64,000 bases of DNA, taken from positions 1,054,001 through 1,118,000 of the forward strand of contig NZ_JAZHRT010000001.1 in assembly GCF_036924535.1 (NCBI RefSeq). The letters run 5' to 3'. Positions 46,013 through 53,848 of the stretch are shown one piece after another. Both the position numbers and the translations under genes were made by a program. The notes beneath the pieces were generated by a model that saw only the letters and a program-made list of their open reading frames with translations, was not told where the DNA came from and searched no databases. The stretch comes from Bradyrhizobium sp. AZCC 2262 (GTDB lineage: Bacteria > Pseudomonadota > Alphaproteobacteria > Rhizobiales > Xanthobacteraceae). Position 1 is the stretch's first letter. Each line of letters opens with the position of its first letter.

Positions 46013-47998
46013 CTAGTTCAATCCGGTTCTGCCCGGCGGTCGCGGTACGTCCGGCGCAACCGGGATCGGCGCCATCGGCTGCGAGCTGACGTCAGGTACG
46101 CCCGCATCTAGCTGCAGGACTGCGGCGGCGGCCGGCACAGCGGCATCCGCCATCGCGGCGTGGCCTTCGGCGCTCGGATGCACGGCACCGCCATAGACCG
46201 CCGACAACACGCCCCAGGTCGCGTCATGGATGTCGGCCGGCTGCTGCGATGTCGGCAGCCCTTGCGGGTAGGTCATCGCCGCGAAGTAGCTGTCATTGGC
46301 ATCGCGGATCCAGCGCGCGCGGGGCAGGTAAGCGCGGTACTCGCCGGCGCTGCGGCCGCACAGCATCGGCTGGTTGGCGGCGGTGACGATATCGGGATCG
46401 AAGCTGTTGCCGGTCGCCGAGAAGCACTGCCGGTCGAATTCGGGATCGCTTTCGGCGCGCGCGCAGAAACCGTGGCTGGCAAAGCTGGTCTGATGGCCAT
46501 CGACGAAGGTCATGCGGTCGGTGCGCGGATTGCGGCACAGGATGCCGCCCTCGCAGAGCGCCAGTCCTCTCAACTGCGGCAGGAATTCGCTTTCGACGAA
46601 GTTCGACACGGCGGCCAGCCGCTGCGGCTGCGCATTGAAGGAGGGATGAATGTCGAAGCCGGCGCGTCCGCCGGGGCAGGGCGCGCCGCCATTCGCCAGC
46701 GTCGGATTGGCGTAGGAGGTATAGACCACCCGCGACAGGTCGCCGACAAGCGGCTTCAGCGCCTCGCGCAGCTTGGCAAAGCCCTGCGGCAGGTCCCGCG
46801 TCATCGCGCTGCGTGCGTCGTCCACCGAGGCCATCACGCCGCTGCGCCGAAACAGCGCGCGTTCGGTCGCCGTGTCCACGATCACGTCGGCGACGAGGCC
46901 GGAAAAATAGATGTCGTTGGCGCCGATCGACAGCAGCACCAGGTCGAGCTTGCGATCCGGTTGCCGGCGTTTCGCGGCGCTGATGGCGTCGCGCAGTTCG
47001 GACAGTTGCCCGTTGACGGTGCCCTGGCACGCACCGCCCGATTTCGACGGCAGGCAGTCGCGGGCGCGCTGCGAGCCGAACAGCCCGTCGGCAATGGTGG
47101 CGCCGGTGCAGGCCAGCGGCAGATAGGTCACCGCGATGTGCGGATATCGCACCGCGAGCGCCAGTGCGGTCCGGGTCTGATAGCTGTAGAGCGAACGGTG
47201 GCAGGCAGGATTGAACCAGAGCGCGCTCTGCCGCTGCCAGACCGTCAGCAAGTCCGGCGCCTCGCAGGCGCGTCCGCCTTTGTAGCCGGCGCGGCTCGGA
47301 CGGTAATATTGCGCGGCGGCCGTTCCGAGATAGGAGCGGAAGCAAAAGCCTTCATCGGCCAGCGCAACCGGCCGGTCCGGATTTCCCTCGCCGGAAGCGA
47401 CGCTGTCGCCGAGGCCGGCGATCAAGATGTCGCGCACTGCGATCTCGGTGAACACGCGCTGACTGCCCTCCGAACTGGACACGTCGGCGGTCACCCCCGT
47501 GGTGCGGCCGTAGCGGACCCGGAGATTGACCGGTTCGGCGCAGTCGAAGTTGGAGGTTTGCGGGCCGTCGCCATCGTCGACCGTCCAGGCGCAGGTGGCG
47601 CCGACCGGTACCGGGCCGGTCAGGCGGATCACGACCGGATGATCGATCGGGGTGAGATAGCTTTCCTTGACGTTGTCGCGCGTGCAGGGCTCGTTGACGT
47701 GGCCGGCGAGATCGATACAGAGCCGGTTCACCGTGTTGCGCGCCCAGCCGCGGCCGTCGCTCTGGACTGCCAGCACCTGCTCCGAGGCCAGCACGCTTCG
47801 GCCGCGGCTGCTTTCGGCGTGCAGCAGGAAATCCCGTTCCTCGCGGAACAGGCGGAAGCGGTTGCGCACCTCCCAGGAAATCTGCAGCGGCCCATAGCCG
47901 CCGGCGGTCTGGGCTTGTGCAGTGGACGTGGATATGCCGGCCAGCGCGCCGGCAACCAGCGCGACCGACAGTATTGAACGTAGGAGGATTGCAGCCAT
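46013..47998 (-). CDS. Large secreted SGNH/GDSL-type hydrolase
   Basis: This 661-residue protein has a signal peptide (residues 1-29, ending STAQA), an N-terminal beta-rich domain (about 35-185) and an SGNH-hydrolase domain. The nucleophile block is GLGDSVASGEGNP (Ser199), the Gly/Asn block is LLSIGANDIYF, and the C-terminal Asp/His block is likely GAVHPSAEGHAAMAD. It has many cysteine pairs (ACEAPD, PACHRSL, LACTGA, DCLPSKSGGACQG), consistent with disulfides outside the cytoplasm. It may deacylate or deacetylate polysaccharides or lipids; the substrate is unknown. The flippase-domain gene lies 88 bases downstream of... its own start, on the same strand, so the two may be co-transcribed. Confidence 0.85.
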   Translation of the reverse strand: MAAILLRSILSVALVAGALAGISTSTAQAQTAGGYGPLQISWEVRNRFRLFREERDFLLHAESSRGRSVLASEQVLAVQSDGRGWARNTVNRLCIDLAGHVNEPCTRDNVKESYLTPIDHPVVIRLTGPVPVGATCAWTVDDGDGPQTSNFDCAEPVNLRVRYGRTTGVTADVSSSEGSQRVFTEIAVRDILIAGLGDSVASGEGNPDRPVALADEGFCFRSYLGTAAAQYYRPSRAGYKGGRACEAPDLLTVWQRQSALWFNPACHRSLYSYQTRTALALAVRYPHIAVTYLPLACTGATIADGLFGSQRARDCLPSKSGGACQGTVNGQLSELRDAISAAKRRQPDRKLDLVLLSIGANDIYFSGLVADVIVDTATERALFRRSGVMASVDDARSAMTRDLPQGFAKLREALKPLVGDLSRVVYTSYANPTLANGGAPCPGGRAGFDIHPSFNAQPQRLAAVSNFVESEFLPQLRGLALCEGGILCRNPRTDRMTFVDGHQTSFASHGFCARAESDPEFDRQCFSATGNSFDPDIVTAANQPMLCGRSAGEYRAYLPRARWIRDANDSYFAAMTYPQGLPTSQQPADIHDATWGVLSAVYGGAVHPSAEGHAAMADAAVPAAAAVLQLDAGVPDVSSQPMAPIPVAPDVPRPPGRTGLN

Positions 47999-48086
47999 GG
48001 CGTCGTTTGACGTTAGCGGTAAGGCAGAAATAAGAGAATGAGGCAGCTCTGCGTCAAAAGACCGGACGGCGCAGATAACGACGCCG

Positions 48087-49151
48087 TTACCGGCCTTGGG
48101 ATTGCCGGCGCTTCATCGGTTGCCGCACCCGGGCCCTGGCCGTGCAGGCTTCCCCGGGCCGGCGCCGCTCAAGCCAGGGTTGCAGCACACTAAGCCAGAG
48201 TTCGCGCGTCCCCATGATCCAGATCGAGATGCCGAAGGGGATCAGGAAGTACAGGATCCGGAACACCACCAGCGTCGCCAGCAGCTGTTCCTTGCTGAAC
48301 TGCGGCAGCGCCACCAGCATCGCAGCGTCGAACACGCCGATGCTGCCGGGGGCATGACTGGCAAAACCGAGCAGCGTTGCCAGGATGAACACCACCGCCA
48401 GCGAAACGAAGTCGATATGCGGGTCGGTCGGCATCAACAGATACATTGCCAGCGCGCAGAAGCCGAGATCGACGACGCCGATCAGGACCTGCAGCAGCGT
48501 CAGCCGGGCGGACGGCAACACGACCTTCCAGCCGTTCTGCCCGAGTTCGCGGCGGCCTTCGCCCATCAGCAACCAAAGGAAATAGGCGACGATGCCGGCA
48601 AGGCAGCCGATCGCGATCAGCCGGTTCATCGCCGGCGGCAGCAGGTCCATCGCCGATGCCGCCTCGGGATGCCAGGCCATGCCGCAGCCGAGCACGAACA
48701 GATTACCGAGCCAGAAGGTGAGGCCCGAGAGGAAGCAGATTTTTGCGACATCGATCGCGGTCAGGCCGTAGTCGGAATAGATCCGGAACCGGATCGCGCC
48801 GCCGGTGAAGACGGTGGCGCCGATATTGTGCCCGATAGTGTAGCTGGTGAAGCTCGACATCGCGGCGATGCGATAGGGCACGTGCGTCTTGCCAATGGTC
48901 CGCAAGGCAAAGAAATCATAGAAGGTCAGCGTGCAAAACGCGCCCACCACGCACAGCGCGGCCAGCGCAATGCGGTGCGGGGCGATGTCGGCGAGCGCAG
49001 TCAGGATGACCCCGGTGTCGACCCCCTTGAGGGTGTGAACCAGATGGGTGATCGCAAGACCGATGATGAGAAGACTCGCAGCGATTCCTAGCCGTTTCCA
49101 GCCGATCTTCTTCTTGAAGCCACGCCCGAGCGCGGTCAGCAGCCGATGCAT
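48087..49151 (-). CDS. MprF-type flippase domain membrane protein (UPF0104), no synthase domain
   Basis: This 354-residue protein has about eight membrane helices of the lysylphosphatidylglycerol synthase membrane-domain family. Signature stretches are TFYDFFALRTIGK, FTSYTIGHNIGATVFTGGAIRFRIYS, and FASHAPGSIGVFDAAMLVAL. It contains only the flippase part; the C-terminal GNAT-like aminoacyl transferase of MprF is absent, so it is not an LPG synthase. It probably moves a lipid between membrane leaflets. A 7-base dyad lies 37-52 bases ahead of the start. The basic tail (ERRRPGEACTARARVRQ) is cytoplasmic. Confidence 0.87.
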   Translation of the reverse strand: MHRLLTALGRGFKKKIGWKRLGIAASLLIIGLAITHLVHTLKGVDTGVILTALADIAPHRIALAALCVVGAFCTLTFYDFFALRTIGKTHVPYRIAAMSSFTSYTIGHNIGATVFTGGAIRFRIYSDYGLTAIDVAKICFLSGLTFWLGNLFVLGCGMAWHPEAASAMDLLPPAMNRLIAIGCLAGIVAYFLWLLMGEGRRELGQNGWKVVLPSARLTLLQVLIGVVDLGFCALAMYLLMPTDPHIDFVSLAVVFILATLLGFASHAPGSIGVFDAAMLVALPQFSKEQLLATLVVFRILYFLIPFGISIWIMGTRELWLSVLQPWLERRRPGEACTARARVRQPMKRRQSQGR

Positions 49152-49187
49152 TCATCCTCCCGGCGGGGGGCAACACGTAAAAATGGG

Positions 49188-49207
49188 ACCTGTCACGACA
49201 GGTGACA
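49188..49207. promoter_or_regulatory. Operator-like dyad upstream of the flippase gene
   Basis: ACCTGTC (49188-49194), two bases, GACAGGT (49197-49203) is a perfect inverted repeat, and TGTCAC...GTGACA (49191-49196, 49202-49207) is a second overlapping one. It lies 37-56 bases ahead of the minus-strand start. No regulator can be named. Confidence 0.45.
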
Positions 49208-49419
49208 GTCGACGGTCAGAGGCACCGTGCGCGAAATCCATAAGCCAAAACCGGGCCGTTGTGCAGCCCTTGACAAACATGCCTTTTGGCTTCGTCCGCC
49301 GTCCCTGTCATACGCCCTACATATGTCGCCGTATTAACGATTTTGAGTCGCAACGAGGTCCGTTCCGCGGGCTCATTTTGCCGCTCCGTCCTTCCATCAC
49401 GGCGTTTTCGAGGCCCTTA

Positions 49420-49444
49420 GGAACATCCTTTTCGCGTGCTGGTT
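49420..49444 (+). promoter_or_regulatory. EcfG (general stress sigma factor)-type promoter
   Basis: GGAAC (49420-49424), seventeen bases, GTT (49442-49444) fits the -35/-10 pattern of alphaproteobacterial EcfG sigma factors under PhyR control. It is 88 bases ahead of the ATG of a YciE/YciF-type gene, a family often in the general stress regulon. Confidence 0.6.
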
Positions 49445-49532
49445 AGCTCCCATCAGCATCGAACATGAAGCGCACGCATCCGGCCGGAAAAAGGCCTGTG
49501 CCTGCATGTTCCCCAAACAAAGGACGACGGCA

Positions 49533-50039
49533 ATGGGACTCTTCAGCAAAGACATCAAGACGATGAACGACCTGTTCATACATCAATTGCAGGACATCTA
49601 TTACGCCGAGAAACAACTCGTGAAGGCCCTGCCGAAGATGGCGGAAAAAGCCACCGACAAGCAGCTTAAACAGGGCTTTTTGAGCCATCTCGATCAAACC
49701 AGGACGCATGTGCAGCGCCTCGAAGAGGTATTCCGCATGCAGGGCGCCGAGGTGAAGGCGGTCGATTGCCCGGCGATCGACGGCATCATCGAGGAAGCGG
49801 ACGACGTCGCAGGCGAGATCGCCGACAAGGCCGTGCTGGACGCCGCGCTGATCAACGCCGCGCAGGCCGCCGAGCACTATGAGATCACCCGCTACGGCAG
49901 CCTGATCGCGTGGGCGCGGCAGCTTGGACGCAACGACTGCGCCAGCATTCTGCAGAAGACGCTCGACGAGGAAAAGACCACTGACCAAAAGCTGACCTCG
50001 CTGGCGGAAGGCAAGGTCAACCTGCGGGCCGCAGGCTGA
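49533..50039 (+). CDS. Ferritin-like YciE/YciF family (DUF892) protein
   Basis: This 168-residue four-helix ferritin-like protein has the family start FSKDIKTMNDLFIHQLQDIYYAEKQLVKALPKMA. Likely metal-binding glutamates and histidines are in DIYYAEKQ, HLDQTRTHVQRLEEVF and AAEHYEITRYGSL. The family is induced by stress and its function is not settled. The ATG at 49533 has AAAGGACGACGG upstream, preferred over 49506. An EcfG-type promoter precedes it and a strong terminator follows. Confidence 0.92.
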   Translation: MGLFSKDIKTMNDLFIHQLQDIYYAEKQLVKALPKMAEKATDKQLKQGFLSHLDQTRTHVQRLEEVFRMQGAEVKAVDCPAIDGIIEEADDVAGEIADKAVLDAALINAAQAAEHYEITRYGSLIAWARQLGRNDCASILQKTLDEEKTTDQKLTSLAEGKVNLRAAG

Positions 50040-50059
50040 TCTGTTCCGTTGAATGAGGC

Positions 50060-50095
50060 AAAAAGCCGCGCGGGGGGCACCTCGCGCGGCTTTTT
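50060..50095 (+). terminator. Rho-independent terminator after the ferritin-like gene
   Basis: AGCCGCGCG (50064-50072) pairs with CGCGCGGCT (50083-50091) around a ten-base loop, flanked by a run of A before and five T after, so it may work in both directions. Confidence 0.87.
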
Positions 50096-50200
50096 GTCGT
50101 AAGGCAACCGCCGGATACATCCATACTTCGATCTTTGCCGAAATGTTCTATTGAAACGGACCTCATGGAATGGCGTTGGATCCCCAAATTGAGGTGATCC

Positions 50201-51621
50201 ATGCGAAGCGCTTCTCTCGAATTCAAGCCGGTTTCGAAAGCCGGACCGGCGCCGTCAAGATTGGCAACGTCGCTGACGCTCGCGGCGATGAGTCTCGGTT
50301 ATGGCGTGGTTCAGCTCGACGTCACCATCGTCAACACCGCGGTCAATGCCATCGGAATCTCGCTTGGCGGCGGCGTCGCCGAGTTGCAATGGGTGGTGAG
50401 CGCCTACACCATCGCTTTTGCGGCCTTCATCCTGACGGCGGGCGCGCTGGGCGATCGGATCGGTTCCAAGCGGATATTCATCGCGGGCTTTGCCCTCTCT
50501 TTACGGCGGCCTCCGTTGCCTGCGCGCTGGCGCCCAATGCAGCGACCCTGATTTCCGCGCGCTGTGTCCAGGGCCTGGCGGCCGCCATTCTGGTGCCGAA
50601 CTCGCTGGCGCTGCTCAGTCACGCCTATCCTGACGAAAAAGCGCGCGGACGCGCGGTCGGTATCTGGGCCGCCGGCGCGAGCCTTGCGCTGACGGCTGGT
50701 CCCTTTGTGGGCGGCGGCCTGATTACGCTGGTCGGCTGGCGCTCGATCTTCCTGGTCAATCTGCCGATCGGCCTTGCGGGGCTGTGGCTGGCGTGGCGTT
50801 TTGCCGGCGAGACGACGCGATCTGCGCAGCGCGGGATCGACTTGCCGGGTCAGGTTGCCGCGGTCGCGGCGCTCGGTTTTCTCGCCGGCGCCATTATCGA
50901 AGGTGGCTCGCTCGGATGGAGCAGTCCGTTCGTCATCGCGGGCTTTGCGGCGTCTGCGATCTTTGCGGTGCTGTTCGTCTGGCGCGAAGCGCGTGCGCCG
51001 CAACCCATGCTGCCGCTGCGGCTGTTTCAGAACCGGATGTTCGCACTGACGTCGCTGATCGGCCTGCTCGTCAATGTCGCGATCTACGGCTTGATCTTCG
51101 TGCTCAGCCTCTATTTCCAGCAGATCAATGGATTGTCGGCATTCGAAACCGGGCTCGCTTTCGTGCCGATGATGGGCGCGGTGTTGCCCGTGAATCTGGT
51201 CGCGCCCCGCGTGACCGAATATATCGGCGCGCGCGCCACCATCGCTGCCGGTGCGGCGCTCTCCGCGGCCGGATGCCTCGCGATGCTCGGTATCGCGGCC
51301 GATACGAGCTACTGGGCGATCTGCCTGCAGCTGATTGCGATGAGCACGGGTCTTGGGTTGCTGGTGCCGCCATTGACATCGACGCTGCTCGGCAGCGTGG
51401 AGAAATCGCGTTCGGGCATCGCCGCCGGCGTGCTCAATGCGACCCGGCAAACCGGCAGCGTGCTGGGCGTCGCCTTGTTCGGTTCGCTGGTCGGCCAGTC
51501 CGGTGCTTTCATGACAGGGCTGCATGCATCGCTGATCATTTCGGCGGGCGTGCTGCTCGCAGCCGCCGCAGCGATCTGGTGGGGGTCGCCTATCGACATG
51601 GCGGGTCACGAAGAATCATGA
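50201..51621 (+). pseudogene. MFS transporter (DHA2-like), frame broken at a CT repeat
   Basis: Two overlapping frames together make one MFS transporter of about 473 residues. The first frame from 50201 gives the N-terminus and helices 1-2 (TLAAMSLGYGVVQLDVTIVNTAVNAI, LQWVVSAYTIAFAAFILTAGALGDRIGSKR, IFIAGFAL). The rest (LFTAASVACALAPNAATLISARCVQG to the end) continues in another frame. The break is at CTCTCT (50495-50500): deleting one CT restores a seamless IAGFALFTAASVA join. Motif A (GALGDRIGSKR) and motif C (AGASLALTAGPFVGGGL) are intact once joined. The gene is either inactive, switched by slippage at the repeat, or the victim of an assembly error. Relatives export drugs. Confidence 0.8.
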
Positions 51622-51706
51622 ACCGGTTGTAATTTGTGCAAATGTTCCGCGCCGTTTAACCTTACAGAACAGCAACGTCGCGTTGCCGTCAGGGGGAGGC
51701 TCCGCA

Positions 51707-53719
51707 ATGCCCACCGCGCCGATCGATCGCCGCGATTTCCTGCGTCATGCGGCCATGCTCGGCACCGCGCTGCCGATGGCGGGGCTTGTGCTGCAGGCGC
51801 GCGCAGAGCCGGCTGCGGTGGTCGCGCGCCGGGTCTTTTTCGACAATCCCGATTGCGCCAATGTGCGGGTGAGCCCTGACGGGCAGAACGTCGCCTACAT
51901 CGCGCCGCTCAACGGCGTGAACAATCTGTGGGTGGCGCCGCTGAACGATCCGGCTGCGGCGCGGGCCGTTACCCACGTCACCGACCGCAACATCGGAGGC
52001 TACTACCGTTGGGCCTACACCAGCCATCATCTGGTGTTCTTCAGGGAACGTGACGGCGACGAGAACTGGCGTGCCGCCTGCGTCGATATCACGAGCGGCG
52101 CGATCGTTCCGCTGACGCCGGAGCAAGGCGTAAAGTCGTCCCTTCAGGAAGTCGATCGCAAATTTCCGGAAGAGATGCTGTTCCGGCACAATGCGCGCGA
52201 CAAGAGCCGCTTCGATCTGTTCCGGATCAACATCCTGACCGGCGCCAGCGAACTGAAGTTCGTGAACACCGAATATGCCGACCTGTTCACGGATAGCGAC
52301 TTTCAGCTGCGGCTGGCGACGCGCCTCGCGGCCGACGGCACCACGGAGGTTTTCGAGCGCAAGGCGGATGGTACATGGACGCCGTTCATTCAGGTGCCGA
52401 TCGGCGATATCGATGCCTTCAGGCTCATTGACATGGGTGCCGATGGCAACACGCTCTACTTTATCGACTCGCGCGAACGCGACAAGGCCGCGCTGTTTTC
52501 CATGGACATGACGACGCGCGAGACAAGATTGCTCGCCGCCGATGACGAAGCCGATATCGTCGAGGTCACGCTCGACGAGCAGCGCCGTCCTGTCGCCGCC
52601 CGGGCGAACCGCGACCGCTCCCGCTGGTATGCCATCGACCCCGGCGCCAAGCAGGACATCGCGGATCTCGCCCGGCACGGACCTGGCGACGTCTACTTTC
52701 TCAGCGACAGCGCCGACCGGCGGAAGGCAAGCGTGTTCTTCGAGCGCGACAGCGAGAGCGGCGAATTCGCGCTGCTCGACCGCGAAAGCCGCGAGGTGAG
52801 CAAGCTGCTGGTCCAGCGCAAGGCGCTGGCCGACGTACCGCTGCGAAAGATGCAGCCGGTGATCATTCCGTCCCGCGACGGCTTGCGCCTCAACGGCTAT
52901 TTGACATTGCCCGCGACGGAAGTGGGCGGCGGCCGGATGCCGCTGGTGCTGCTGATCCACGGTGGTCCCTATTGGCGCGACGTCTGGGGTTTCAATTCGA
53001 CCCACCAATGGCTCGCCAACCGCGGCTATGCGGTGCTGAGCGTCAACTACCGGGGCTCGACCGGCTTCGGCAAGGCGTTCGTCAAGGCCGCCGACCGTGA
53101 ATGGGGCGGGCGGATGCATGACGACCTGATCGACGCGGTCGACTGGGCGGTGGCGCAGGGCATCGCCGATCCTAAACGGGTCGGCTTCTTCGGCGGCAGC
53201 TATGGCGGCTATTCCGCCTTGATGGCGGCGACCAAGACGCCCGAGGTGTTCGCCTGCATCGTCGATCTCTTTGGAATTTCCAATCTCATCACTTTCATGG
53301 CGACCATTCCGCCCTATTGGGGGCCGTGGTTCAGCGTCTGGAAAAACCGCCTCGGCGATCCCGCCACCGAGGCCGGTCGCGCCTTTCTTGCCGAGCGCTC
53401 GCCGATCAACCATCTCGATCGTGCGACCAAGCCCATTCTGATCGCACAAGGGATGCGGGACGTCAGGGTGGTGGCCGCGGAATCCGAGCAGATGGTGGCC
53501 GCGCTCAAGCAACGCGGCGTACCCGTCACCTACATCACGTTTCCCGACGAGGGACATGGTTTCGTGCGGCCGGAGAACCGGCTCGCCTTCTTCGGGGTGG
53601 CCGAGGCGTTCCTCGCCAAGCATCTCGGCGGCCGCTACCAGCCGATCGGAAGCGATTTTGCCGGCTCCTCGCTTAAGGTCGAGACCGGCGGCGAACTGGT
53701 TCCCGGCATTTCCGGATAG
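51707..53719 (+). CDS. S9-family (prolyl oligopeptidase-type) peptidase, Tat-exported
   Basis: This 670-residue serine peptidase has a twin-arginine signal (DRRDFLRHAAMLGTALPM, then cleavage near LQARA). A beta-propeller-like region spans about residues 45-385, and a C-terminal alpha/beta-hydrolase domain from about 395 onward carries Ser498 in GGSYGG, Asp585 in GMRDVRV and His617 in DEGHGF. The HGGPYWRDVWGFNSTHQWL and NYRGSTGFGKAF motifs are typical of acylaminoacyl-peptidase/dipeptidyl-peptidase relatives. It would cleave short peptides in the periplasm. The start at 51707 follows AGGGGGAGG; the frame's earlier start adds eight unlikely residues. Confidence 0.93.
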   Translation: MPTAPIDRRDFLRHAAMLGTALPMAGLVLQARAEPAAVVARRVFFDNPDCANVRVSPDGQNVAYIAPLNGVNNLWVAPLNDPAAARAVTHVTDRNIGGYYRWAYTSHHLVFFRERDGDENWRAACVDITSGAIVPLTPEQGVKSSLQEVDRKFPEEMLFRHNARDKSRFDLFRINILTGASELKFVNTEYADLFTDSDFQLRLATRLAADGTTEVFERKADGTWTPFIQVPIGDIDAFRLIDMGADGNTLYFIDSRERDKAALFSMDMTTRETRLLAADDEADIVEVTLDEQRRPVAARANRDRSRWYAIDPGAKQDIADLARHGPGDVYFLSDSADRRKASVFFERDSESGEFALLDRESREVSKLLVQRKALADVPLRKMQPVIIPSRDGLRLNGYLTLPATEVGGGRMPLVLLIHGGPYWRDVWGFNSTHQWLANRGYAVLSVNYRGSTGFGKAFVKAADREWGGRMHDDLIDAVDWAVAQGIADPKRVGFFGGSYGGYSALMAATKTPEVFACIVDLFGISNLITFMATIPPYWGPWFSVWKNRLGDPATEAGRAFLAERSPINHLDRATKPILIAQGMRDVRVVAAESEQMVAALKQRGVPVTYITFPDEGHGFVRPENRLAFFGVAEAFLAKHLGGRYQPIGSDFAGSSLKVETGGELVPGISG

Positions 53720-53848
53720 CGCGCAACAAGACTGTCCTCGCCAGCGCCTCCAGAAGCATTTTGTTCACCATCCGCGCAACTGAACTGCGGTGGTTACCCC
53801 AAAATATACCAATGAACCCGCAATTATAGGCCCACTGAGGGGTCTGTA

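Larger units (their letters stand above)
49152..49532. other. Divergent intergenic region
   Basis: These 381 bases contain the dyad at 49188-49207 near the flippase gene and an EcfG-type promoter at 49420-49444 ahead of the ferritin-like gene. No gene is supported. Confidence 0.55.

Noticed and set aside
45918..46016. A 32-residue plus-strand frame (MQSRMGLGLAALMPIAFGAR...) between two convergent genes
   Set aside because: It overlaps the SGNH gene stop, lacks a ribosome binding site and has no sign of conservation; it may be a decayed signal peptide but cannot be supported.
46160..47977. A 605-residue plus-strand frame opposite the SGNH hydrolase
   Set aside because: Antisense shadow with biased composition; the minus strand has a signal peptide and catalytic motifs.
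51689..53623. A 644-residue minus-strand frame opposite the S9 peptidase
   Set aside because: Antisense shadow; the plus strand has an intact catalytic triad.
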